64,000 nt of DNA from Microbacterium sp. TPD7012 (lineage in GTDB: Bacteria > Actinomycetota > Actinomycetes > Actinomycetales > Microbacteriaceae): positions 60,660-124,659 of the forward strand of contig NZ_QDFV01000009.1 of the NCBI RefSeq assembly GCF_003075395.1, given 5' to 3'. Below, in pieces: positions 7,235-16,069 of this stretch. The stretch's first letter is position 1; every line of letters begins with the position of its first letter. Under the pieces are notes generated by a model. That model saw nothing but the letters and a program-made list of their open reading frames with translations, was not told the origin of the DNA and did not search any database. The translations under genes and the position numbers were made by a program.

Positions 7235-8647
7235 ATGATCGCCCTGACGCTCGCTGAGATCGCTGCCGCTGTCGGCGGTGATCTGCGCGTCGCCGGAGAC
7301 GACACGGCGGAGACGGTCGTCGACGGCATCGTCGACACCGACTCGCGCACGATGGAACCCGGCTCGATCTTCGTGGCCAAGCCCGGCGCCGAGACCGACG
7401 GCCATCGCTTCGTGGGCGCCGCCGTGGCGGCCGGAGCCGCGCTGGCGATCGTCGAGCACGTGGTCGACGCTCCGGTGTCCCAGATCGTGGTCCCCGACGC
7501 CGTCGCCGCACTCGGCGACCTCGCGAGGGAGGTGGTCGCCCGCGTGCGCGCCGGCGGCGATCTCCGCATCGTGGGCATCACCGGCTCCAACGGCAAGACG
7601 ACGACCAAGAACTTCCTCGCGCGCATCCTCGAGGACGAGGGCGAGACCGTCGCGCCCGTCAAGTCGTTCAACAACGAGGTCGGCGCCCCCGTGACGATGC
7701 TGCGCGTGACGCACGGCACCCGTTTCCTGGTGAGCGAGTTCGGAGCCGCCGCCCCGGGCAGCATCGCCCACCTCGCAGGGCTGGTCGAGCCGGACATCGC
7801 CGTCGTCCTGATGGTGGGCATGGCGCACGCCGGCGGATTCGGCGGCATCGAGGCGACCGCGAAGGCGAAGTCCGAACTGGTGGCTGCGGCCAGGGCCTCC
7901 GGCACCGCCGTGCTGAACGTCGACGATTCCCGCGTCGCGGCCATGCAGGAGCTCGCGCGATCGCGCGGCATGCGCGTGGTCGGATTCGGACAGGGCGCGG
8001 CGGCCGACGTGCGTGCGCACGGCATCCAGGTGACGGCATCCGGCACCTCGTGCGAGATCGAGTCGGCCGGCGAGCGGATGCCGCTGCGCCTGCAGGTCCT
8101 CGGAGCGCACCACATCACGAACGCGCTGGCCGCGATCGCCGCGGCGGGCGTGCTCGGCGTCCCCCTCGCCGACGCCGTCGCGCGCCTCGAGACGGTGGAG
8201 ATCGCGGAGCGCTGGCGGATGCAGCCCCTGGGCGGGGACCGCGTGCGCATCATCAACGACGCCTACAACGCCAGCCCCGACTCGATGTCCGCCGCGCTGC
8301 GCACTCTCGCGCAGATCACCGGACCCGACGAACGCACCGTCGCGGTGCTCGGCGCCATGAGCGAACTCGGCGAGAGCGCGGGGGAGGAGCACGATCGGAT
8401 CGGGCTCCTCGCCGTGCGGCTGAACATCCAGCGGATCGTCGTCGTCGGACCCGAGGCCAGGAGGCTCTATCTCGCCGCCGTCGGCGAGGGCTCCTGGAAC
8501 AGCGAGGCCGTGCATCTGCCCGACCAGGACGCGGCGTTCGAATATCTGCGCACCGAACTCCGTGACGGAGACCGCGTGCTCGTGAAGTCATCCAATTCCG
8601 TGGGCCTCCGGCATCTCGGCGATCGTCTGGGAGAATTGTTCTCGTGA
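7235..8647 (+). CDS. murF: UDP-MurNAc-tripeptide--D-alanyl-D-alanine ligase MurF
   Basis: 470-aa Mur ligase adding D-Ala-D-Ala to the UDP-MurNAc-peptide. Domain order is typical: N-terminal UDP-substrate domain; central ATPase with GSNGKTTTKNFL (about 114-125); NEVGAP shortly after; C-terminal domain with INDAYNASPDSM and AMSELGE. These signatures are MurF-specific; MurE would show a DYAHTPD-type motif instead. ATG 7235 has a ctggag ribosome site. The stop overlaps the mraY GTG by 4 nt. Confidence 0.95.
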   Translation: MIALTLAEIAAAVGGDLRVAGDDTAETVVDGIVDTDSRTMEPGSIFVAKPGAETDGHRFVGAAVAAGAALAIVEHVVDAPVSQIVVPDAVAALGDLAREVVARVRAGGDLRIVGITGSNGKTTTKNFLARILEDEGETVAPVKSFNNEVGAPVTMLRVTHGTRFLVSEFGAAAPGSIAHLAGLVEPDIAVVLMVGMAHAGGFGGIEATAKAKSELVAAARASGTAVLNVDDSRVAAMQELARSRGMRVVGFGQGAAADVRAHGIQVTASGTSCEIESAGERMPLRLQVLGAHHITNALAAIAAAGVLGVPLADAVARLETVEIAERWRMQPLGGDRVRIINDAYNASPDSMSAALRTLAQITGPDERTVAVLGAMSELGESAGEEHDRIGLLAVRLNIQRIVVVGPEARRLYLAAVGEGSWNSEAVHLPDQDAAFEYLRTELRDGDRVLVKSSNSVGLRHLGDRLGELFS

Positions 8648-9750
8648 GGTCTCTCATCATGGCGGCGGCGATCTCGCTCGCCTTCACCCTGTTCCTGACT
8701 CCCGTGTTCCTCCGGCTCTTCCGGAAGTGGGGGTGGGGGCAGGTCATCCGCACCCCCGAAGAGGCCGAGAACCCGAGCCACGAGGCGAAGCGCGGTACCC
8801 CGACGATGGGCGGCGTCATCTTCATCGCCGGCTCGATCGTCGGATACTTCACCGGTGTCTTCGTCAGCGGAGAGGTCCCGGCGCTCTCCGCGCTCCTGGT
8901 GATCTGGCTCATGGTCGGCTTCGGCGTCGTCGGCTTCATCGACGACTACATGAAGGTGCGCAGTCAGCGCAGCCTCGGCCTGTCCGGATGGCGCAAGATC
9001 ATCGGCCAGCTGCTGGTCATCATCCCGTTCGGCATCGTGGCCCTGAACTTCCCGAACCGGTTCGGGCAGACGCCGGCCAGCGGAGCGATCTCGCTGTTCC
9101 GCGACTTCACGTGGCTGGATCTCTTCGCCTTCGGGGTCATCCTCGGCTGGATCCTGTACCTCGCCTGGATCTCGATCATCGGCGTCGCGACGTCGAACAG
9201 CGTCAACCTGACGGACGGCCTCGACGGTCTGGCCGCGGGTGCGGGCGTGATCGTGGTCGGCGCCTACAGCCTGATCGCATTCTGGCAGTTCAAGCAGCCC
9301 TGCATCGGCGGGGACCCCGACGCCCTGGGCGGGTGCTACGAGGTGCGCGATCCGTTCAACCTCGCGATCATCTCCGCGTCGTTCGCTGCCGGACTGATCG
9401 GCTTCCTGTGGTGGAACGCCCCGAAGGCCAAGGTCTTCATGGGCGACGTCGGGTCGATGGCGATCGGCGGCGTGATCACGGCGATGGCGATCCTGACCCG
9501 CACGGAGCTCCTGCTCCTCGTGATCGCGGGCGTGTTCGTCCTCGCCTCCGGCTCCGTCATCCTGCAGCGGACCTACTTCAAGATCACGCGCGGCAAGCGG
9601 CTGTTCCTGATGAGTCCCTTCCATCACCACCTCGAGATGCGCGGCTGGTCGGAGATCACGATCGTCGTGCGCATGTGGATCATCGCGGGTCTGCTCGCCG
9701 TGTCTGCTGTCGGCCTGTTCTACGTCGAATGGCTGACGCGTGTCGGCTGA
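8644..9750 (+). CDS. mraY: phospho-MurNAc-pentapeptide transferase MraY
   Basis: 368-aa polytopic membrane enzyme transferring phospho-MurNAc-pentapeptide to undecaprenyl phosphate to make lipid I. About ten membrane helices are visible. Signature loops are present: FIDDYMKV with the catalytic Asp pair, NLTDGLDGLAAG, VFMGDVGS and the His cluster FHHHLEMRGW. GTG 8644 lies within the murF stop and gives the full first helix. murD begins inside its last codons (11-nt overlap), so the genes are translationally coupled. Confidence 0.97.
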   Translation: MRSLIMAAAISLAFTLFLTPVFLRLFRKWGWGQVIRTPEEAENPSHEAKRGTPTMGGVIFIAGSIVGYFTGVFVSGEVPALSALLVIWLMVGFGVVGFIDDYMKVRSQRSLGLSGWRKIIGQLLVIIPFGIVALNFPNRFGQTPASGAISLFRDFTWLDLFAFGVILGWILYLAWISIIGVATSNSVNLTDGLDGLAAGAGVIVVGAYSLIAFWQFKQPCIGGDPDALGGCYEVRDPFNLAIISASFAAGLIGFLWWNAPKAKVFMGDVGSMAIGGVITAMAILTRTELLLLVIAGVFVLASGSVILQRTYFKITRGKRLFLMSPFHHHLEMRGWSEITIVVRMWIIAGLLAVSAVGLFYVEWLTRVG

Positions 9751-11275
9751 TCGGCTCAGCGCCCTCACGAGCTGGAACGCCGAGTGGACCGGGCTCCGTG
9801 CGGCGGTCCTCGGCCTGTCCATGACCGGGTTCTCGGTGGCGGACACGCTCGCCGAGCTCGGTGCCGAGGTTCTCGTGCTCAGCGAGTCCGCCGAGGAGGA
9901 GTACGAGCGGCTGCTCCCTGTGATCGGCGCGGGACTCGAGCTGGGTTCCCTCGCCCAGGTGCCGGCCGCGCTCGTCGACTTCCGCCCTGACGTCGTGATC
10001 GCCTCGCCGGGGTTCGCGCCGTCGCACCCGGTGATCCGGTGGGCCCAGGATGCCGGCATCGCGATCTGGGGCGACGTGGAGCTCGCCTGGCGGGTGCGCG
10101 ACAAGGTCCTCCGCGACGACGGCACTCCGGCCGACTGGGTGCTGATCACGGGGACGAACGGCAAGACGACGACGACGCAGCTCACCGCGTCGCTGCTCGT
10201 CGAGGGAGGACTCCGTGCCGCGCCGTGCGGCAACATCGGTGTCCCCGTGCTCGACGCCGTGCGCGACCCCGGTGGCTTCGACGTGCTGGTCGTCGAGCTG
10301 TCCAGCCACCAGCTCTGGTACCTCGGCCAGTCGCAGCCCGAGGGCGAGCTGTATCCCTACGCCGCGGTCTGCCTCAACCTCGCCGACGACCATCTCGTCT
10401 GGCACGGGAGCGCGGCGGCGTACCGGGATGCGAAGGCCGTCGTCTACCGCAACACCCGCGTGGCCTGCGTCTACAACAAGGCGGATGCCGCCACCCGCCG
10501 CATGGTCGAGGAGGCGGAGGTGGTCGAGGGCGCCCGTGCGATCGGCTTCGACCTCGGCATCCCCGGTCCGAGCGACCTGGGCGTGGTGGAGGGACTGATC
10601 GTCGATCGTGCGTTCCTCGACGACCGTGCCCGCAGCGCGCTCGAGCTGACGACGATCGCCGCCCTCGACAACGCGGGCCTCGCCGCCCCGCACATCGTGC
10701 AGAACATCCTCGCCGCGAGCGCCCTCGCGCGGTCCCTGGGAACGGAGCCCGAGGCGATCCACGCGGCCCTGCAGCGCTTCGAGCTCGACGCGCATCGGAT
10801 CCAGGTCGTCGCCCGGCACAGGGGCGTGGTGTGGGTCGACGACTCGAAGGCCACGAACCCGCATGCGGCGGCATCCTCCCTGCGGGCGTACCCCGGTGCG
10901 GTCTGGATCGTCGGCGGAGATCTGAAGGGCGTCGACATCGCCGAACTCGTCGCGGACGTGGGTTCCACGGCTCGCGCGGCGGTCGTGATCGGGGTCGAGC
11001 GCACCGACGTCGTCGCGGCATTCCGACGACACGCGCCCGTGGTCCCGGTGTTCGAGGTCGATGCTCGCGAGACTGGTCAGGTCATGAACCGTGTCGTGGA
11101 GATCGCGGCGGGGATCGTCGGCGACGAGGGCACGGTTCTGCTGGCCCCGGCGGCGGCGTCCTTCGACCAGTTCTCCAGCTACGCGGACCGTGGCCACCGC
11201 TTCGCCGAGGCGGTGCGGGACTGGATCGACCGGGGGAGCGCCGATGACGCAGGTATCCCGCCCTCCGCGTTCTGA
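9740..11275 (+). CDS. murD: UDP-MurNAc-L-alanine--D-glutamate ligase MurD
   Basis: 511-aa cytoplasmic Mur ligase, a little longer than most. The N-terminal Rossmann-like domain includes VLGLSMTGFSVADTL; the ATP P-loop is GTNGKTTTTQLTASLL (about 137-152); ELSSHQL and VDDSKATNPHAA follow. It adds D-Glu to UDP-MurNAc-L-Ala. The GTG start at 9740 lies in the end of mraY. Its last 32 nt overlap the start of ftsW. Confidence 0.96.
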   Translation: MSADRLSALTSWNAEWTGLRAAVLGLSMTGFSVADTLAELGAEVLVLSESAEEEYERLLPVIGAGLELGSLAQVPAALVDFRPDVVIASPGFAPSHPVIRWAQDAGIAIWGDVELAWRVRDKVLRDDGTPADWVLITGTNGKTTTTQLTASLLVEGGLRAAPCGNIGVPVLDAVRDPGGFDVLVVELSSHQLWYLGQSQPEGELYPYAAVCLNLADDHLVWHGSAAAYRDAKAVVYRNTRVACVYNKADAATRRMVEEAEVVEGARAIGFDLGIPGPSDLGVVEGLIVDRAFLDDRARSALELTTIAALDNAGLAAPHIVQNILAASALARSLGTEPEAIHAALQRFELDAHRIQVVARHRGVVWVDDSKATNPHAAASSLRAYPGAVWIVGGDLKGVDIAELVADVGSTARAAVVIGVERTDVVAAFRRHAPVVPVFEVDARETGQVMNRVVEIAAGIVGDEGTVLLAPAAASFDQFSSYADRGHRFAEAVRDWIDRGSADDAGIPPSAF

Positions 11276-12449
11276 GTCCGGCGGACTCGCGGCCCGGGTC
11301 TCCCTCGGGCGCCGGTTCACACCGGTGTCGACCGAGTTCCTGCTCATCGCCTCGACCGCGCTGCTGCTGACCCTCTTCGGACTGGTGATGGTGCTGTCCG
11401 CCACCAGTGCGACCGCGGTCGCGGACGGTGCGAACCCGATGGACGGCGCGCTGCGCCAGGGCGTGTTCGCCCTGCTCGGCATCCCGTTGATGTTCCTGAT
11501 CAGCCGCCTGCCGATCGCCTTCCTGAAGAAGATGGCCTGGCCCGCGCTCTTCGGCGCCGTCGCCCTCCAGATGCTCGTGTTCACGCCCCTCGGCATCGCC
11601 GACGGCGGAAACCGGAACTGGATCATGATCGCCGGCTTCACGCTCCAGCCGTCGGAGTTCCTCAAGCTCGCTCTCGCGCTGTGGATCGCCGCCGTGCTGC
11701 TGCGCAAGCGCACGATGCTCGGCACCTGGCACCACGTGTTCATCCCGGTCATCCCGGTCGGCGCTCTCGCGATCGGCACCGTCCTCGCCGGCAAGGACCT
11801 CGGGACCGCGATGGTGCTCGTGCTCATCCTGCTCGGCTGCCTGTTCTTCTCCGGGGTGAAGCTCCGGCTGTTCATCATCCCGGTGGTCCTCGGCGTGGTC
11901 GCCGTGCTGGCGTACGCCCTCTCCAGCGAGGACCGGATGCGTCGCATCACGGCCACGTGCGACGACATGTCGCTGTACTACACCGACTGCTACCAGTCCA
12001 TCCACGGAATCTGGGGAATGGCGTCCGGCGGCATCTTCGGGCTCGGGCTCGGCAACTCGCAGGAGAAGTACGGCTGGCTTCCGGCGGCCGGCAACGACTT
12101 CATCTTCGCGATCGTCGGCGAGGAGCTGGGCCTCATCGGATGCATCGTCGTGCTGGCCCTCTTCACGTTCTTCACGGTCGGCGCGTTCCACATCATCCGC
12201 AAGACCGACGATCCGTTCATCCGCGTCGCGGCGGGCGGCATCACGGTGTGGATCGTCGGACAGGCCGTGCTGAACATCGGCGTCGTCATCGGCGTCTTCC
12301 CCGTCATGGGAGTCCCGCTCCCGTTCATGTCGCAGGGCGGCACGGCCCTGCTCGCCGTGCTGATCGCGTGCGGCGTGCTGCTCGCGTTCGCGCGCACCCT
12401 CCCCGCGGAGGAGAAGCCCTCAGCCGCAGCGGGTAGGGTCACGAGGTGA
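11244..12449 (+). CDS. ftsW: FtsW, septal peptidoglycan glycosyltransferase (SEDS)
   Basis: 401-aa SEDS-family membrane protein with about ten helices that polymerises lipid II at the septum together with FtsI. Recognisable parts are the first helix block with VMVLSATSATAV, FTLQPSEFLKLALALWIA, GKDLGTAMVL and the C-terminal GVPLPFMSQGGTALL. ATG 11244 is preferred over upstream in-frame codons: gggggagc lies just before it and it gives the usual short cytoplasmic N-terminus. It starts inside murD and ends inside the murG start. Confidence 0.95.
   Translation: MTQVSRPPRSESGGLAARVSLGRRFTPVSTEFLLIASTALLLTLFGLVMVLSATSATAVADGANPMDGALRQGVFALLGIPLMFLISRLPIAFLKKMAWPALFGAVALQMLVFTPLGIADGGNRNWIMIAGFTLQPSEFLKLALALWIAAVLLRKRTMLGTWHHVFIPVIPVGALAIGTVLAGKDLGTAMVLVLILLGCLFFSGVKLRLFIIPVVLGVVAVLAYALSSEDRMRRITATCDDMSLYYTDCYQSIHGIWGMASGGIFGLGLGNSQEKYGWLPAAGNDFIFAIVGEELGLIGCIVVLALFTFFTVGAFHIIRKTDDPFIRVAAGGITVWIVGQAVLNIGVVIGVFPVMGVPLPFMSQGGTALLAVLIACGVLLAFARTLPAEEKPSAAAGRVTR
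12434..12439 (+). promoter_or_regulatory. -10 hexamer for leaderless murG transcript
   Basis: TAGGGT lies 6 nt before the murG GTG start, inside the 3' end of ftsW. The spacing predicts transcription starting at the initiation codon. No clear -35. Confidence 0.4.
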
Positions 12450-13522
12450 CTTCGTACCTCCTCGCCGGCGGTGGCACCGCCGGCCATGTGAACCCCCTGC
12501 TCGCCGTCGCCGATGCGCTGCGGGAACGGGACGCCGACGCATCGGTCCTCGTCCTCGGAACATCCGAGGGGCTGGAGTCACGGCTCGTCCCCGAGCGCGG
12601 CTACGAGCTGCTCATCGTCGACAAGGTCCCCTTCCCGCGTCGACCGAACCGCCAGGCGGCGGCGTTCCCCTCCCGGTTCCGCCGCGCGATCGCCCAGGTG
12701 CGCTCCCACATCCGCACGCACGGTATCGATGTCGTCGTCGGCTTCGGCGGGTACGCGTCGGCTCCCGCCTACGTCGCCGCGCGGAGGGAGGGGGTGCCCT
12801 TCGTCGTGCACGAGGCCAACGCGAAGCCGGGGCTCGCGAACGTCCTCGGGGCCCGTCGAGCGGCCGGCGTCGGCGTGGCCTTCGCCGGGACTCCGCTCCG
12901 CGGCAGCGAGGTCGTCGGGATGCCGCTGCGTCGTGAGGTCATCGCCCTCGACCGCACGGCGACTCGCGGCGAGGCTGCGGCGCACTTCGGACTCGATGCC
13001 GAACGTCCCGTCCTCCTCGTCTTCGGAGGCTCACTCGGCGCCCAGCGACTGAACGAGGCGATGGCCGACTCCTGGGGCGACGTGCTCGCGGCGGGATGGC
13101 AGCTGCTCCACGTCACCGGTGAGCGCAGCGAGATGGTCGATCCTGAGGTGCCCGGCTACGCCCTGCGGCGCTACGTCGATCGCATGGACCTCGCCTTCGC
13201 CCTCGCCGACCTGATCGTGTCGCGGTCCGGATCGGCGACCGTGAGCGAGGTGAGTGCCCTCGGCATCCCCGCGCTGTACGTGCCCTACTCGGTCGGCAAC
13301 GGCGAGCAGCGCCTCAATGCCGCATCGGCCGTGGCCGCCGGCGCCGCGCAGCTGCTCGATGACGCGACCTTCGACGGCGACGCGGTGCGTCGCATCGTCG
13401 TCCCGCTGCTCGGCGACCGCGAGCGTATCGGCCGGATGGCCGCGGCCGCGGAGAAGGTCGGCACCCGCAACGGGACCGAGAACGTGATCGCCCTGGTCGA
13501 TCGTGCGCTCGGCGCCGCCTGA
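12446..13522 (+). CDS. murG: UDP-GlcNAc:lipid I GlcNAc transferase MurG
   Basis: 358-aa GT28 glycosyltransferase that makes lipid II at the inner face of the membrane. The N-terminal glycine loop LAGGGTAGHVNPLLAVADAL is at residues 5-24, GFGGYASAPAY lies mid-protein, and the C-terminal donor domain has VFGGSLGAQRLN and SRSGSATVSE. GTG 12446 overlaps the ftsW TGA by 4 nt. Confidence 0.97.
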   Translation: MTSYLLAGGGTAGHVNPLLAVADALRERDADASVLVLGTSEGLESRLVPERGYELLIVDKVPFPRRPNRQAAAFPSRFRRAIAQVRSHIRTHGIDVVVGFGGYASAPAYVAARREGVPFVVHEANAKPGLANVLGARRAAGVGVAFAGTPLRGSEVVGMPLRREVIALDRTATRGEAAAHFGLDAERPVLLVFGGSLGAQRLNEAMADSWGDVLAAGWQLLHVTGERSEMVDPEVPGYALRRYVDRMDLAFALADLIVSRSGSATVSEVSALGIPALYVPYSVGNGEQRLNAASAVAAGAAQLLDDATFDGDAVRRIVVPLLGDRERIGRMAAAAEKVGTRNGTENVIALVDRALGAA

Positions 13523-13547
13523 GACGGTCGAGACGACCGAGGAAAAG

Positions 13548-13553
13548 TAGACT
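13548..13553 (+). promoter_or_regulatory. internal -10 element before murC
   Basis: TAGACT lies 9 nt upstream of the murC ATG in a 40-nt gap. It predicts a very short or absent leader and an internal promoter for murC-ftsQ. Confidence 0.4.
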
Positions 13554-13562
13554 GAACACGAC

Positions 13563-14963
13563 ATGATCAGACCCGACCTCTCCCTCCCGATCCCCGAGAC
13601 GATCACCTCCGCGCACTTCATCGGCATCGGCGGCTCCGGCATGAGCGGCCTCGCGAGGATGTTCCTCGACGCCGGCATCCGCGTCTCCGGCACCGACCGC
13701 GCCGACAGCGACAACCTGCGCGCCCTCGCGGCTGCCGGCGCCACCGTGCACGTCGGCCACGACGCGGCGTACCTCGGCGACGCCGACACGGTCGTGCACA
13801 CCGGTGCGATCTGGCCCGAGAACCCCGAGTTCGTCACGGCCAAGGAGCGCGGGCTGCACGTCATCCACCGCTCGCAGGCGCTGCACTGGCTGATCGGATC
13901 CCGCCGCCTCGTCTCGGTCGCCGGAGCCCACGGCAAGACCACGTCGACCGGCATGATCGTCACGGCTCTGCGCGAGCTCGGCGCCGACCCGCACTTCGTG
14001 AACGGCGGCGTGATCGAGCAGCTCGGCGCATCGAGCGCGACCGGCACGGGCGACCTGTTCGTGATCGAGGCCGACGAGTCGGACGGCACCTTCCTGCTGT
14101 ACGACACGGCGGTCGCGCTGATCACCAACGTCGATCCCGACCACCTGGACCACTACGGCTCGGACGAGGCGTTCCACGACGCGTTCGTGCGATTCGCGGA
14201 TGCCGCCTCCGAGGCAGTCGTGATCTCGAGCGACGACCCGGGGGCGCTGCGCGTCAGCGCGGGGCTCTCGCACGACAACGTCATCACCTTCGGCCAGGCC
14301 GAGGGAGCCGATCTCCGCGTCACCGACATCGTCGCCGCAGGTCCCGTCGCCGCGACGCTGACGCACGAGGGGGAGAGCGCGCGCATGCAGCTCGCGGTCC
14401 CCGGCGTGCACAACGCGATCAACGCGGCAGGAGCCGTCGCGGTGCTGCGTGCGCTGGGCCACCCGCTGGCCGACGCGGTGCGCGCCGTCGAGGGCTTCGC
14501 CGGCACCGTGCGCCGACTCGAGCAGCACGGCGTCGAGCGCGGGGTCACCGTGTACGACGACTACTCGCACCATCCGACCGAGGTCCGCGCGGCGCTCGAG
14601 GCCATGCGGAGCATCTCGGGCTCCGGCCGGATCATCGCGATCCAGCAGCCGCACACCTATTCGCGCACGCAGCACATGTATCAGGAGTTCGCCGACGTCC
14701 TCGAGGAGTTCGCGGACCACACCGTGATGCTCGACGTCTACGGAGCCCGTGAGGATCCGGTTCCCGGGGTCACCGGTGCGCTGGTCAGCGACGCGTTCCG
14801 CGACCAGGGGCACGTGCACTACGTCGCCGACTGGCAGCAGGCCGCGGACTACACGGCCACCGTCGCTCGGGACGGGGATTTCGTCATCACGCTCGGGTGC
14901 GGGAACGTCTACCAGATCATCCCGCAGGTGCTGGAGTCGCTCCGCCGGACCGACGAGGCGTAG
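13563..14963 (+). CDS. murC: UDP-MurNAc--L-alanine ligase MurC
   Basis: 466-aa Mur ligase adding the first L-Ala. It starts with the Rossmann motif FIGIGGSGMSGLARM (about 20-34), has the P-loop GAHGKTTSTGMI (about 122-133), the EADESDGTFL motif, and YDDYSHHPTEVRAAL in the C-terminal domain. Followed by ftsQ after 2 nt. No ddl gene lies between murC and ftsQ. Confidence 0.97.
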   Translation: MIRPDLSLPIPETITSAHFIGIGGSGMSGLARMFLDAGIRVSGTDRADSDNLRALAAAGATVHVGHDAAYLGDADTVVHTGAIWPENPEFVTAKERGLHVIHRSQALHWLIGSRRLVSVAGAHGKTTSTGMIVTALRELGADPHFVNGGVIEQLGASSATGTGDLFVIEADESDGTFLLYDTAVALITNVDPDHLDHYGSDEAFHDAFVRFADAASEAVVISSDDPGALRVSAGLSHDNVITFGQAEGADLRVTDIVAAGPVAATLTHEGESARMQLAVPGVHNAINAAGAVAVLRALGHPLADAVRAVEGFAGTVRRLEQHGVERGVTVYDDYSHHPTEVRAALEAMRSISGSGRIIAIQQPHTYSRTQHMYQEFADVLEEFADHTVMLDVYGAREDPVPGVTGALVSDAFRDQGHVHYVADWQQAADYTATVARDGDFVITLGCGNVYQIIPQVLESLRRTDEA

Positions 14964-14965
14964 CC

Positions 14966-15886
14966 ATGCGCCGGCCCGCACCGCTTCCGACCGCCCCGGA
15001 GGGCAAGGGGCAGAAGGATGCCGCGTCGGAAGTGGAGACCCGCCCGCGCCGCCGTGAGCGTGCCGAGGCGGCATCCGTCGTCGACATCGAGTCGGGACAG
15101 CCGGCGGCGCCCGCCGACGAGGCGCCGCAGCCGACCTCGACCGGGGACGTGTGGCGTGCCGCGCGGGCGCGGCGCAAGGCGCTCCGCGCGGAGATCCGCC
15201 GGTTCACCCAGCGCTCTCGCCGGCGGAGGATCATCTGGCTCAGCAGCATCGGCGCCGTCCTCCTGCTGATCGGGGGGAGCGTCGCCGCGGCGTACAGTCC
15301 GCTCTTCGCCGTCGAGAAGATCACGGTGGCCGGGGCCACGACGCTCGACCCCGCGGTGATCGAGGCGGCCCTCGCCGACCAGATCGGCACCCCGCTGGCG
15401 CTGGTCGACACGAGCGAGGTGAAGGCGGCGCTGCTCGCGTTCCCGCTCATCGAGACCTACGCACTCGAGGCGAAGCCGCCGCATGATCTGACCGTGCGCA
15501 TCGTGGAGCGCACACCGGTGGGCGTCATCCGCTCGGATGCGGGATACACGCTCGTGGATGCCGCCGGCGTCGCACTCGCCACCACGTCGGATCAGCCCGC
15601 GGGGCAGCCGATCATCGAGGTCGAGGGCGGTGTCGACTCGACGGCGTTCGAGAGCGCCGGGCTGGTCGTCCGATCGCTTCCGGCAGGCATCAGGGGCGCG
15701 CTCACCGGCGTGAGCGCCTCGACGGCCGACGACGTGACGCTGACCCTCAGCACCGGCCTGACTGTCGTGTGGGGGAGCGCGGAGGAGTCCGGGCTGAAGG
15801 CGCTCACGCTCTCTGCCGCGCTGAACGCGAACCCCGGCGCGACGTCGATCGACGTCACTTCGCCGAAGGTCGCGGTCGTCGGCTGA
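14966..15886 (+). CDS. ftsQ: FtsQ/DivIB division protein
   Basis: 306 aa. A long, charged and basic cytoplasmic region (1-90) leads into one membrane helix (about 91-112). An extracytoplasmic POTRA domain opens with FAVEKITVAGATTLDPAVIEAAL, followed by the FtsQ beta domain with IVERTPVGVI and VDAAGVALA. It connects FtsL/FtsB to the ring. ATG 14966 follows the murC stop directly and is the first start not overlapping murC. Confidence 0.93.
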   Translation: MRRPAPLPTAPEGKGQKDAASEVETRPRRRERAEAASVVDIESGQPAAPADEAPQPTSTGDVWRAARARRKALRAEIRRFTQRSRRRRIIWLSSIGAVLLLIGGSVAAAYSPLFAVEKITVAGATTLDPAVIEAALADQIGTPLALVDTSEVKAALLAFPLIETYALEAKPPHDLTVRIVERTPVGVIRSDAGYTLVDAAGVALATTSDQPAGQPIIEVEGGVDSTAFESAGLVVRSLPAGIRGALTGVSASTADDVTLTLSTGLTVVWGSAEESGLKALTLSAALNANPGATSIDVTSPKVAVVG

Positions 15887-15984
15887 CGGCTTTCGACGGG
15901 AATGGCGCGACACGCCCGTGTCGCTGCGCTTCCGCGGGCACGCGGCGCTTACCTTCGATCTCAGGGAACGCAATACCGGGAAAT

Positions 15985-16016
15985 ACTTTACACCTCTAGT
16001 TGAGGTTTAAGGTTCA
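15985..16016 (+). promoter_or_regulatory. ftsZ upstream promoter/inverted repeat
   Basis: In the 183-nt ftsQ-ftsZ gap an inverted repeat ACCTC-N5-GAGGT (15992-16006) sits between TTTACA (15987-15992) and TAAGGT (16008-16013). The hexamers are 15 nt apart, a slightly short -35/-10 pair. The repeat could be an operator for a Z-ring regulator. The transcript would have a leader of roughly 50 nt. Confidence 0.45.
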
Positions 16017-16069
16017 GCCCCGCACTCTCTCGACAACGAACGCAAGGCTCGACTAATCGGAGGCCGGCC

